Shown here: positions 56,428-64,000 of the stretch, one piece after another
How the letters are laid out: the number at the start of each line of letters is the position of its first letter
How positions within the stretch are numbered: the stretch's first letter is position 1
Source of the DNA: Lactiplantibacillus pentosus
GTDB lineage: Bacteria > Bacillota > Bacilli > Lactobacillales > Lactobacillaceae
Direction of reading: 5' to 3'
Length of the DNA: 64,000 nt
Assembly (NCBI RefSeq): GCF_003641185.1
Contig: NZ_CP032757.1
Location: forward strand, 1,922,001 to 1,986,000
Program-made: the position numbers and the translations under genes
The notes under the pieces: generated by a model
What the model was told of the DNA's origin: nothing
The model's input: the letters and a program-made list of their open reading frames with translations, nothing else
The model's database searches: none

Positions 56428-58824
56428 TTACCATTCATAATCGGTCGCGTCCTGTAGTCCCCGGCCAGTCGCCTTGTCCAACATGATGCGTTGCTCAAAG
56501 TGGGCGACATTCCGCTTCGTCTCCTTGACCATATCAGGGTTGACTGAAACATAATCGATACCGCTTTGAATCAAGAAATTAGTGAATTCTGGGTATTCGG
56601 ATGGGGCTTGACCACAAATCGAAACGGTCTTACCATCCTTGTGCGCCGTCTTGATCAAGTGCCGAATGGCCCGTTTAACAGCCAAATTCCGTTCATCAAA
56701 GAGGTGCGCGACCGTATCATTGTTCCGGTCACAACCAAGAATCAACATTGCCAAATCATTCGAGCCAATCGAGTAACCATCCACGAACTGGTTGAATTGA
56801 TCAGCCAGAATAATGTTGGTTGGGATTTCAGCCATCATATAAACCTTAAAGTCCGCGCCACGAACTAAACCTTCATTACGCATGATGGTCGTGACTTTTT
56901 CAGCTTCATCAACGGTCCGAACAAATGGGATCATGACGTTCAAGTTCTTCAGGCCAAACTCGTTACGAACCTTCTTGACCGCAGCTAATTCCAGCTTGAA
57001 AGCTTCGATATACTTCGGATCGTAATACCGTGAAGCACCCCGCCAGCCTAACAAATCAGCTGGTTCGTGCGGTTCGTACTTGTCGCCACCCTTTAAGTTC
57101 CGATACTCACTGGACTTAAAGTCTGAGAACCGTAAGACAACCGGCCGTGGTGCCATTGCCCGAACCACTTTGGCAATCCCATCTGCCAACATATTGACCA
57201 CTTTTTCAGGATGACCCTGTTCAATCAAGTATAGTGGGTGTTCGTGAATGAAGGTCGTCCAGAGGAATTCTTCACGCATCAACCCGATTCCATCGGCTGG
57301 CAAACTAGAATACTTCTCGGCCAAGTCAGGATCACCTAAGTTCATCATGACACCCGTGGCCGTTGGTGCAAAGCTTTCAGCAGCCACCACTTGACCTGCA
57401 GCGGCCGTGGTACCGGACTTCGGTTTGAGCATGCTGGCAACCTTACCTTGGTAAACGACCCCGTTTTTGGCATCGACGGTTACCACGTCACCGGTCTTCA
57501 AAACATCCGTTGCGGCAACTTCCTTACTCTTAGTCCCAACGATACATGGAATCTGCATTTCACGCGACACAATCGCAGCATGGCAGGTCATCCCACCATT
57601 ATTCGTGACGATTGCGGCCGCTTTCTTCATCGCAGGCACCCAGTCAGGTGAAGTCATCAAGGTAACTAAGATTTCGCCCTTCTTGAATTGGTCAATGTCC
57701 TTTGGGTTATCGATGACGTGAACAACACCGCTGGCTAAACCAGGACTAGCTGGTAACCCCCGGACGACCACTTTTGCATCCGCTTCATCGACCACGTCAG
57801 CATCGTCCTCAGCGTCCTTCTGCTTGTTGCGTTGTGACCATACCGTTTCAGGCCGGGCTTGCACGATCCATAAGCGATTGGTATTCGTGTCTAAGGCGTA
57901 TTCCATGTCCATGTAGCAGCCATAGTGCCGTTCGATTTCCTTCGCGTAGCCGGCTAATTCGATCACTTGGGCATCCGTTAAGACTGGTTGACCTTGCAGT
58001 TCTTCGGGAACGGGTTCTTCCTTAGTCCCACCGCCTGGTAACCGTGTCAACTGAACAGGTTGCTTGATGATGTTCTTTTCAACGATTTTCATCGATTGCT
58101 TATCGATAACAAAGTGGTCTGGGGTGACTTTCCCTAACACGATGTATTCACCTAAACCATAAATCGCATCAATGACGATTTTAGACGCGTCACCATCAGC
58201 CACGTTAACGGAGAATATGATTCCTGAGGCCTTTGAGAAGACCATCATCTGAATCGCAGCGGACAGCGCCACTTTTTCATGTGGGAAATGCTGCTTGTGA
58301 CGATAGTAAGTCGCCCGGTCAGTAAAGAGTGAAGAATAGCATTGTTGCACCCGGTTGACAACGTCCGCAGCCCCTTTGATATTTAAGTATGATTCTTGTT
58401 GACCTGCAAATGAGGCATTTGGCAGGTCTTCAGCGGTCGCAGATGACCGAATCGCCACGAAGGGATCCGTTTGACCGACTTTTTCAGCTAACTGGGCATA
58501 CGCCGCTTCAATATCAGCGGCTAAGTCCGCGGGCATCGTCGCGCCGACGATCAAATTACGAATTTCTTCGCAGACCCGATGCAATTCATCAGAATTTTCA
58601 TAATCCGAGATACTTTCTAGGAGCGCATTCACCCGATCGTTTAAACCAGTCTGGTGCATGAAATACTGGTATGCGCGTGCGGTGGTCGCAAAACCATATG
58701 GTACGGGAACGTCCATCGAGGATGTCATTTCACCCAGTGACGACGATTTCCCGCCCACCAGGTTCACATCTTCGCGGTGCAATTCATCAAACCATAAAAC
58801 GTTTGCTGTGTCACGACTACTCAT
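56428..58824 (-). CDS. ppsA: Phosphoenolpyruvate synthase
   Basis: A 798-residue enzyme converting pyruvate, ATP and water to PEP, AMP and phosphate, for gluconeogenesis. The N-terminal ATP-grasp-like domain (VGGKSSSLGEM, IRSSATAEDLPNASFAGQQESYLN) is followed by the swivelling domain with the phosphohistidine in GGMTCHAAIVSREMQIPCIVGT, His415, and the PEP-binding barrel (GIGLMREEFLWT, YSIGSNDLAMLILGCDRN). GGGAGG precedes the ATG. A cre site at the promoter implies CcpA repression on glucose, opposite to pyk. Confidence 0.96.
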   Translation of the reverse strand: MSSRDTANVLWFDELHREDVNLVGGKSSSLGEMTSSMDVPVPYGFATTARAYQYFMHQTGLNDRVNALLESISDYENSDELHRVCEEIRNLIVGATMPADLAADIEAAYAQLAEKVGQTDPFVAIRSSATAEDLPNASFAGQQESYLNIKGAADVVNRVQQCYSSLFTDRATYYRHKQHFPHEKVALSAAIQMMVFSKASGIIFSVNVADGDASKIVIDAIYGLGEYIVLGKVTPDHFVIDKQSMKIVEKNIIKQPVQLTRLPGGGTKEEPVPEELQGQPVLTDAQVIELAGYAKEIERHYGCYMDMEYALDTNTNRLWIVQARPETVWSQRNKQKDAEDDADVVDEADAKVVVRGLPASPGLASGVVHVIDNPKDIDQFKKGEILVTLMTSPDWVPAMKKAAAIVTNNGGMTCHAAIVSREMQIPCIVGTKSKEVAATDVLKTGDVVTVDAKNGVVYQGKVASMLKPKSGTTAAAGQVVAAESFAPTATGVMMNLGDPDLAEKYSSLPADGIGLMREEFLWTTFIHEHPLYLIEQGHPEKVVNMLADGIAKVVRAMAPRPVVLRFSDFKSSEYRNLKGGDKYEPHEPADLLGWRGASRYYDPKYIEAFKLELAAVKKVRNEFGLKNLNVMIPFVRTVDEAEKVTTIMRNEGLVRGADFKVYMMAEIPTNIILADQFNQFVDGYSIGSNDLAMLILGCDRNNDTVAHLFDERNLAVKRAIRHLIKTAHKDGKTVSICGQAPSEYPEFTNFLIQSGIDYVSVNPDMVKETKRNVAHFEQRIMLDKATGRGLQDATDYEW

Positions 58825-58886
58825 AAGATTACCTCCCTGTATTTCTTCGCTTGAATAATAATGATTGACAATCTAAAGTTAACTTC

Positions 58887-58940
58887 TGTAAGCGTTTACA
58901 TTAACCAACTATATTGTAGTTCATTTTTGCACAAAGTAAA
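58887..58940 (-). promoter_or_regulatory. ppsA promoter and cre (CcpA) site
   Basis: On the minus strand TTTACT (58935-58940) and TACAAT (58913-58918) are 16 bases apart. TGTAAACGCTTACA (58887-58900) is a symmetrical match to the cre consensus. It covers roughly +5 to +18 of the transcript and should block transcription when CcpA is bound. Confidence 0.88.
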
Positions 58941-59416
58941 ACCTATTTTCATAAATTTTCGAGATAAATATGATTAGTGTTGTTGATTAATCACTAACAA
59001 AAAAATTAATGTAACGCTTGTAAGTTAAGGGATGCCGAACCACCTTATTTTCATAATCATCCCACTTAGAGCAGTTAGCCCCAGTAAAATTAATGAATTA
59101 ACAAACTTACTTCACAAGTTGGAATTTCGAGTCAAACAGTGTGACCAGTCGACACCCTCCCCACGGGGCAATTTTTACCGTGTTGGCACTGATTATGTGC
59201 AGATCGAGTCAATGTCAAAAAGCGGTGACGCTTGCCGTGTGCACGCGCCACCATGGGCACTAACTGCAAATCGCTTGCATCGTCGCATGTCAAATTTGGT
59301 TGGCTCCGCTGAAAAGTCGCATTGCTAAGCGATGATTCTTGCGACTCATTCAAATTAAGCTTACCTTATAACCATACCTGTTTACAGGACTAAAAACGAT
59401 AACGAGGAGCTTTGCA
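58941..59416. other. Gene-free gap between ppsA and the Fic gene
   Basis: About 475 bases. An open frame at 59032-59328 has no ribosome site and no recognisable protein pattern, so I do not call it. Near 59379-59416 is the leader of the Fic gene with GAGGAG. Nothing else was recognised. Confidence 0.4.
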
Positions 59417-60096
59417 ATGTCCATTAATGATAGATTTACACTAACGCCGAGTGACCAACAACTCGCCATAGACCAGCATTTCATATCCATCATACACGCG
59501 CTATCACGCTTCGAAGATGTTCAGACGACCCGTGAACAGACCAAAGCCATCGTTAACGGTGATTCGACGATGAACGTCTCACCTGAAGACCAAGCCATCG
59601 TCCTGCGACTTAAACGGGGCCTGACATACATTATCGAACACGATGGCCCCTATCAGCTTCAAACTTCACTTGCCATTAACGGCATCGTTGCCCAAGACGA
59701 AGCGCTCGATTGGGGCACGCTACGAACTGGACAGATTCAAATCGGTGGTGTCCGACTTTGGTCCCGCCAATTCCGGTTCAAGCAACGGTCGAAGCACAAA
59801 TCACGCGTATTTTAGCCAGCCACACGAGTCTCACCTATCGCGCCCTGTTACTCATGTTTAACATCATGCGCGCCCAGCTGTTTTGGGACGGCAATAAACG
59901 GACTGCGTTTCTAACTGCTAATTATCTCATGTCGCATGCCGGTGTGGGACTGGTCTACGTTACCGAGAACCAACTAACCACTTTCCATCAGTTGCTGAGT
60001 GCCTATTATGAAGCTGGTGCAGGGTCGGCACTCACGAAGCTGATTCAGTGGACGGCTGAAAATTGTATTCATGGTCCTTCGACATTAAAATCCTAG
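59417..60096 (+). pseudogene. Fic family protein, frameshifted
   Basis: The first frame (59417-59815) gives the N-terminal helices and the substrate loop up to LRTGQIQIGGVR. The Fic core then continues in another frame: PTLVPPIPVQATVEAQI ... IMRAQLFWDGNKRTAFLTANYLMSHAG, to the stop at 60096. The frames join near 59755-59775 and differ as if one base had been lost. The Fic motif normally reads HPFxDGNKRT. Here it is AQLFWDGNKRT, with Gln at the catalytic His position. GAGGAG precedes the start. The gene may be a decayed AMPylase-like protein, or the shift may be a sequencing error in a variant without the His. Confidence 0.85.
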
Positions 60097-60270
60097 GAAT
60101 ATCAGCGTAACCGTTTACTCGGGCACAGCGCGTTAACTTTTGCACGTCGTTTTTGACTTGAACATGACCTTACCACCTCATCAGCCATCACGATTCACCA
60201 TTCAGCGATGGACCTGTTCATCCAACTCGCCGCGCCCAAAAAACAATGGTCACTACCATTTTCAAACACC

Positions 60271-60317
60271 AAAAGCGCCGTACAGACAACGATTTGTTGA
60301 CAGTGTACGACGCTTTT
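60271..60317 (-). terminator. Terminator after the malonate decarboxylase genes
   Basis: A long imperfect stem (AAAAGCGTCGTACAC ... GTACGGCGCTTTT on the minus strand) ends in T residues. It is about 55 bases past mdcG. The rest of the gap from 60097 to 60270 shows nothing notable. Confidence 0.85.
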
Positions 60318-60373
60318 AATCAAATTTAGAAATACTCAGTGTCCCGAATTCAGTAATTATCGCTTCATCCGCC

Positions 60374-61006
60374 TCAATCCCGTTCCTCAGCATGCCAAGG
60401 ATCCGTGACCAGAATTGGACCGTGGGCCGTCTTCATCATGATTTGTGAGGCCCGTTGATTCGCATATTCTTCCAGTGAAAAGCCCAACTGACCGTGCACA
60501 ATCTGAATGTCAGCGTGTGCACCAGCAATCACTTTTAATCGCTCAATCAGCTGCAGTGCTTGGGCTGGTGACATCGGTGCTGGGCGCTGCATAATGATGT
60601 CGAGGTCCGAATTTGGATTGACCATGGGTAAGCCGGTCGCCAATTCAAACTGGAGACTACCACCGACGCCCCAGTCATAAGCGGACAGTAAGGACTGCAC
60701 GCGCGCTAATTTTTGAAAGGCTGGTAATTGACGCCGAGCCGCTGTTAACTCTGGCAACCGGTTCAATGCCATCGCGGGGGTCACGGGCGCTTGCCAGTCG
60801 GTTGGCATGATTGCCGCCGCAAAGCGTTGCGACTTTTGGTAGCCGCGAATGCCGACTGGAATCGTGGTCGTTTGCGGCCCACGACGGACGATTACGACCG
60901 GAGTCGCCGCTAACATGTCTGTGACCCAATCCGGTAATGGGCCACTGGTCAGTAAAACATCAGGTGATTGTAAACTGACCAATGTATGCGGGGCTAGTCG
61001 GCCCAT
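60374..61006 (-). CDS. mdcG: Malonate decarboxylase holo-ACP synthase (MdcG)
   Basis: A 210-residue phosphoribosyl-dephospho-CoA transferase that attaches the 2'-(5''-triphosphoribosyl)-3'-dephospho-CoA group to the MdcC carrier. The nucleotidyltransferase region GVGGSLQFELATGLPMVNPNSDLDI shows the Gly-Ser pair and the acidic metal-binding residues. The start overlaps the end of the mdcD-mdcE fusion by 13 bases. The precursor-making MdcB is not in the window. Confidence 0.92.
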   Translation of the reverse strand: MGRLAPHTLVSLQSPDVLLTSGPLPDWVTDMLAATPVVIVRRGPQTTTIPVGIRGYQKSQRFAAAIMPTDWQAPVTPAMALNRLPELTAARRQLPAFQKLARVQSLLSAYDWGVGGSLQFELATGLPMVNPNSDLDIIMQRPAPMSPAQALQLIERLKVIAGAHADIQIVHGQLGFSLEEYANQRASQIMMKTAHGPILVTDPWHAEERD

Positions 61007-62670
61007 TGTTCTGCCATTAGCCGCCGGACTTGGTTGGTCGCCTTGCGTCCGCCCGCTTCACCGTTCACCGCAATCGGGTTCGTATACCGGAAGCTTAAAT
61101 CAGTTGAGGCATCATCCAAACTAGTTAGCGCTTCGTCTAAAGCTGCCTTGACCTTACTGATCGCTGCTTGGTCGGTATCTGTCCCTTTGACGCCTTCAAT
61201 CAGTTGATACAGTGCGCCTAATTTTTGATAGTTTTCAATATCATACGCCATGGCAGGCACGTGTTGCGTCGCTGCTTCCAGCTCTGCAATCGTCCGTTGC
61301 GTGATACGCGCGGAACTGGCTTTACTCATGGCTTGCACGGTGATGTCCAAATCATCGAACGCCACTAATCGATTCGACTGTAAGCCGTGTGCTAAGAAAC
61401 CACCAGACACCGCGTCACCCGCAATCAAAGCGACCACTTTATGGCCAGCTTGCCGCGCCCGAGCATACGCACTGGCACTCGCGGCTAATGCCATGTGAAT
61501 ACCAATCAACTCTTCATTATATCCATAGGCTTGGCTAGGCACATCCACGACCATGATGATGGGCGTCTTCGTTGTCTTGTCAGCATCCGCCGCAATCAAA
61601 TCATTGACGACACTGGCGACCGTATACCCTTCTTGCAACCCAACTTCACCATGCCGGACGCGTGGAAAACGGTTCTGTGCATCCGCCACGATTGCAATGT
61701 ATTCGCGCTGGTCGACTTGGGCATGCAACACCGTTGAAACCTCACTTTGAGCATTGGTAATGCCGGTCAGGTTTTCAAACCAAGTCCGCCCACGAGAAGG
61801 CGTTGACTGATTTTCGCCGCTAGTTGCTGGGGCTAGATGATGGGGTGTCACCGTCACTTGTTTAAATAACTTGTCATAGGCTGGAATCGTCAACTTTTCA
61901 CTCGGATCCAGTTGGTCGAGCAGTGACAAGTAAAAGTCGCCGCGCTGGTCACGATGACTATCCTGATGGGTCGCAATTGCCGCACTCACCGCATCGCGGA
62001 AGGCCGTCACGTCGTCTTCAATGACTTCATCGATGATGCCAGTTGCTTGGCGTTGCGTCGTCCCTAACGTATCCCAAATGAGATTTTTATCACTCGCATC
62101 CCACTCACGGACGCCGGCTTCCTGTTCAATGACTTCCGGACCATTCAGTCCGATGCGGGCTTGATTGGTGCCAATCACGTACGACAACAAGGCATTGGTG
62201 ATCGACATGCCGCCAAACGACCCCACCCGTCCAGGAACAAGGCCAATCACGGGCACGTGTTTTTTGAGCGCCACGACCATGTTATGAATTTCAGAAATCG
62301 ATAATAAGCCGTAGTTGGCTTCCTGTAACCGCACGCCACCGGTATCCAGAATAATCACGGGATAGATGCGATGACCGGCCTGATTATCTGCCAACGCGTG
62401 CTCGAGCGCCGCCACGATTTTAGCCCCACTGACTTCACCGATCCCGCCGCCTTGAAAGGCCCCTTCAATCGCGATGACCACCAAGTCATGGTCCGCTAAC
62501 CGGCCCTTCATAATGACCACGCCATCGTCACTTTCCGGCACGATCTGTTGTGGTTCCAAGTGCGGTGAGATCATGTTATCAAGCGGTCCAATCAGTTCGC
62601 GGGTGGAACCAGCATCTAATAAGGCTTCGGCCCGCTGGCGGGCGTGTAATTCTACAAAACTATTGCTCAT
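60994..62670 (-). CDS. mdcD-mdcE: Malonate decarboxylase beta-gamma fusion (MdcD-MdcE)
   Basis: One 558-residue frame covering two subunits that decarboxylate malonyl-S-ACP. Residues 1 to about 285 match MdcD (the carboxyltransferase-like beta subunit): AFQGGGIGEVSGAKIV, ILDTGGVRLQEANYGL and PGRVGSFGGMSI. A low-complexity linker (SGENQSTPSRG) joins it to MdcE (about 305-558), with AYGYNEELIGIHMALAAS and AGDAVSGGFLAHGLQSNRLVA. In Klebsiella and Pseudomonas the two are separate genes. It overlaps mdcC by 11 bases. Confidence 0.93.
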   Translation of the reverse strand: MSNSFVELHARQRAEALLDAGSTRELIGPLDNMISPHLEPQQIVPESDDGVVIMKGRLADHDLVVIAIEGAFQGGGIGEVSGAKIVAALEHALADNQAGHRIYPVIILDTGGVRLQEANYGLLSISEIHNMVVALKKHVPVIGLVPGRVGSFGGMSITNALLSYVIGTNQARIGLNGPEVIEQEAGVREWDASDKNLIWDTLGTTQRQATGIIDEVIEDDVTAFRDAVSAAIATHQDSHRDQRGDFYLSLLDQLDPSEKLTIPAYDKLFKQVTVTPHHLAPATSGENQSTPSRGRTWFENLTGITNAQSEVSTVLHAQVDQREYIAIVADAQNRFPRVRHGEVGLQEGYTVASVVNDLIAADADKTTKTPIIMVVDVPSQAYGYNEELIGIHMALAASASAYARARQAGHKVVALIAGDAVSGGFLAHGLQSNRLVAFDDLDITVQAMSKASSARITQRTIAELEAATQHVPAMAYDIENYQKLGALYQLIEGVKGTDTDQAAISKVKAALDEALTSLDDASTDLSFRYTNPIAVNGEAGGRKATNQVRRLMAEQWAD

Positions 62671-62959
62671 CGTTCAACGCCTCCATTGCTTGAGTCAGTC
62701 GCAAATTGACAACGCCAGGCGTCGCACCGAAGTCGTTAATTTCAAACTCGGCCAGGAGTGGGTAGCGGTCAAAATAGCGTTTCAACACATTTTGCCAGAC
62801 CGTTTTAAAGCCATCACTCCCCGTTACAATCGATAATTGGGCTTCATCGGCCGTTGTGGGGCGCATGATGACCTCTAAATCGCCAGAAGCAACGACCCCG
62901 ATATGAACCGGGTGGTCGATTGGTTTGGAAGCCGGAAAGTTAAAGTGTAATTTTTCCAT
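62660..62959 (-). CDS. mdcC: Malonate decarboxylase acyl carrier protein (MdcC)
   Basis: A 99-residue acyl carrier protein. The prosthetic group of malonate decarboxylase is attached to a Ser in the SGDLEV motif near the N-terminus, and here it is Ser25 (VVASGDLEVIMRP), the same number as known for Klebsiella. The small fold is followed by a helical C-terminus (RLTQAMEALNDEQ). It lies 53 bases after mdcA and overlaps the fused mdcD-mdcE. Confidence 0.94.
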   Translation of the reverse strand: MEKLHFNFPASKPIDHPVHIGVVASGDLEVIMRPTTADEAQLSIVTGSDGFKTVWQNVLKRYFDRYPLLAEFEINDFGATPGVVNLRLTQAMEALNDEQ

Positions 62960-63011
62960 AATCGTTATTCCTCATCTTTCAATCTGATTCAACTTTCAAT
63001 CTAATTCAACG

Positions 63012-64000
63012 TTACGACCAGCTACGGAACTTAGCCGGCGGATTGTAGAGGCCGTGTGACCACTGGACTAAGTCGGCCATATTTTGCGCGGCCAGTAGCG
63101 AACGTGTCGCCTGGGTCCGCCGCACACCTAAATCTTCTGGTAAGGCGACGATGCCGCGTGCCCGCAAGTCTTGGACGACTGCGGGATCACTACGAAGGCC
63201 AACCGGCGTCACACCGGCAATCGCTTCAATTGCCGCTTGGCGTTCCGCCATACTATCGGTCTTGTAGAGGTAAGCGATCCCTTCTTCAGTCACGATGTGG
63301 GTCGTGTCTTCCGAATAAATCATGATTGGGACATTCTTCAGTTTAGCTTCCTTTTGCACAGCGACCGCGTCTAATGAATCTACGAAGACTGGGCGTTTAT
63401 TGGCGCCATAGGTCTCAACCATCTGAACGACCAGTTTTTGACCTTTGCCTAACGGATCATTGTCCGGACGTAAACTCTGCCAAGCGGGCGTCGAGTGCCG
63501 CCGACCAGTTGGATTGGATCCCATATTTGGCGCACCACCAAAACCAGAGAGCCGCCCGTGTGTGACGGTCGATGAGTTCCCATACTGGTCGATTTGTAAG
63601 GTCGAGCCGACAAACATATCTAGGGCGTACTGGCCGGCCATTTGCCCGAAAGCCCGGTTAGAACGCATCGTCCCATCTGGTCCCACAAAGAAGATGTCGG
63701 GTCGCGCTGAAATGTAATCGCCCATGCCGACTTCGCCACCGAATGAGTGAATCGATTGGATCCAGCCTGATTCAATCGCAGGAATCAAGGTTGGTGTCGG
63801 GTTAACTTCCCAGTTTGGCACGATCTTGCCCTTCAAGCCTAACTGTTCCCCATAAGTCGGGAGCAGGAGCTCGATTGCGGCGGTGTTAAAGCCGACCCCG
63901 TGATTGACCGACTGAACATGGTGTTTGCCATAGATTCCCTTGATGGCCATCATCGCCATCAAGATTTGCAGTTCAGTGATGTTCTGCGGGTCACGCGTAA
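63012..64000 (-). CDS. mdcA: Malonate decarboxylase alpha subunit MdcA (5' end outside window)
   Basis: Acetyl-S-ACP:malonate ACP transferase, about 329 residues within the window. The frame stays open to the last base (it reads TRDPQNITELQILMAMMAIK at the edge), so the N-terminal part is missing. MdcA proteins are about 550 residues. Conserved segments include VQSVNHGVGFNTAAIELLLP, ESGWIQSIHSFGGEVGMGDYISARPD and SGFGGAPNMGSNPTGRRHSTP, as in CoA-transferase-related enzymes. It is the first of the four mdc genes seen. Confidence 0.95.
   Translation of the reverse strand, partial: TRDPQNITELQILMAMMAIKGIYGKHHVQSVNHGVGFNTAAIELLLPTYGEQLGLKGKIVPNWEVNPTPTLIPAIESGWIQSIHSFGGEVGMGDYISARPDIFFVGPDGTMRSNRAFGQMAGQYALDMFVGSTLQIDQYGNSSTVTHGRLSGFGGAPNMGSNPTGRRHSTPAWQSLRPDNDPLGKGQKLVVQMVETYGANKRPVFVDSLDAVAVQKEAKLKNVPIMIYSEDTTHIVTEEGIAYLYKTDSMAERQAAIEAIAGVTPVGLRSDPAVVQDLRARGIVALPEDLGVRRTQATRSLLAAQNMADLVQWSHGLYNPPAKFRSWS

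Noticed and set aside
59010..59026. TGTAACGCTTGTAA as a second cre site
   Set aside because: The central CG is shifted by one base against the cre consensus, and the site lies far upstream of the ppsA promoter.
59032..59328. 98-codon open frame before the Fic gene
   Set aside because: No ribosome site and no protein-like pattern. An overlapping frame on the other strand is equally open.
1..64000. CRISPR arrays, tRNA and rRNA genes, prophage genes
   Set aside because: No regularly spaced direct repeats, tRNA-like cloverleaf ends, rRNA segments or phage structural genes were seen on reading both strands.

Overview
The window looks like a chromosomal segment of a Lactobacillaceae species, most likely Lactiplantibacillus plantarum or a close relative. 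This rests on gene content: a 316-residue thymidylate synthase of the Lactobacillus type, pfkA-pyk with the extended pyruvate kinase, gram-positive CtsR and CcpA sites, an LPXTG surface protein, and a malonate decarboxylase cluster. Almost every gene lies on the minus strand, so operons read from right to left. No tRNA, rRNA or CRISPR array was seen.

Layout from left to right. (1) 1-2.7 kb: the end of a LysR regulator and an MFS exporter. (2) 2.8-10.7 kb: minus-strand genes for an Uup-type ABC-F protein, thyA, folA, a DegV protein, an SGNH hydrolase, a YpmS-like protein, yozE and a CtpA protease. (3) 11.5-17.2 kb: an unrecognised gene, cca-dapB, a HAD phosphatase, a TPR protein and hup. (4) 17.5-24.2 kb: der, rpsA, cmk, a LysM membrane protein, recQ and a YpbB-like protein. 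(5) 25.5-31.2 kb: an FMN-riboswitch-controlled ribU broken by a stop codon, then rluB, scpB, scpA, ribT, xerD, cvfB and a DUF441 protein. (6) 32.4-38.7 kb: pyk, pfkA and dnaE. (7) 38.8-40.9 kb: an IS200/IS605-type element with tnpA and tnpB. (8) 41.2-47.4 kb: a YjzD-like protein, clpB under CtsR sites, pepT, a Nif3-like protein and trmK. (9) 47.9-52.2 kb: an O-antigen-ligase-like membrane protein, an MmcQ-like protein, and a MarR regulator divergent from an ABC-2 exporter. (10) 52.2-59 kb: a large LPXTG protein with an exact internal duplication, and a CcpA-controlled PEP synthase. (11) 59.4-64 kb: a frameshifted Fic gene and the malonate decarboxylase genes mdcG, fused mdcD-mdcE, mdcC and partial mdcA.

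The most unusual content is non-coding. Three long gene-free gaps (about 10.8-11.4, 24.4-25.4 and 31.4-32.3 kb) hold related copies of one 0.6-1.1 kb element in the same orientation. Two copies have clear terminal inverted repeats. The inside is a mosaic of conserved blocks: one copy lacks about 500 bases and another swaps one block for a different hairpin. Several stems are kept by G-U changes that only make sense if the plus strand is the RNA. I do not recognise this family. It could be a non-autonomous mobile element, a large structured RNA, or both.

Other points worth a look are the ribU nonsense codon, a duplicated right end beside the IS element, a terminator-like hairpin inside the clpB leader, paired hairpins in the MFS leader, and the Fic gene that has both a frameshift and no catalytic histidine.
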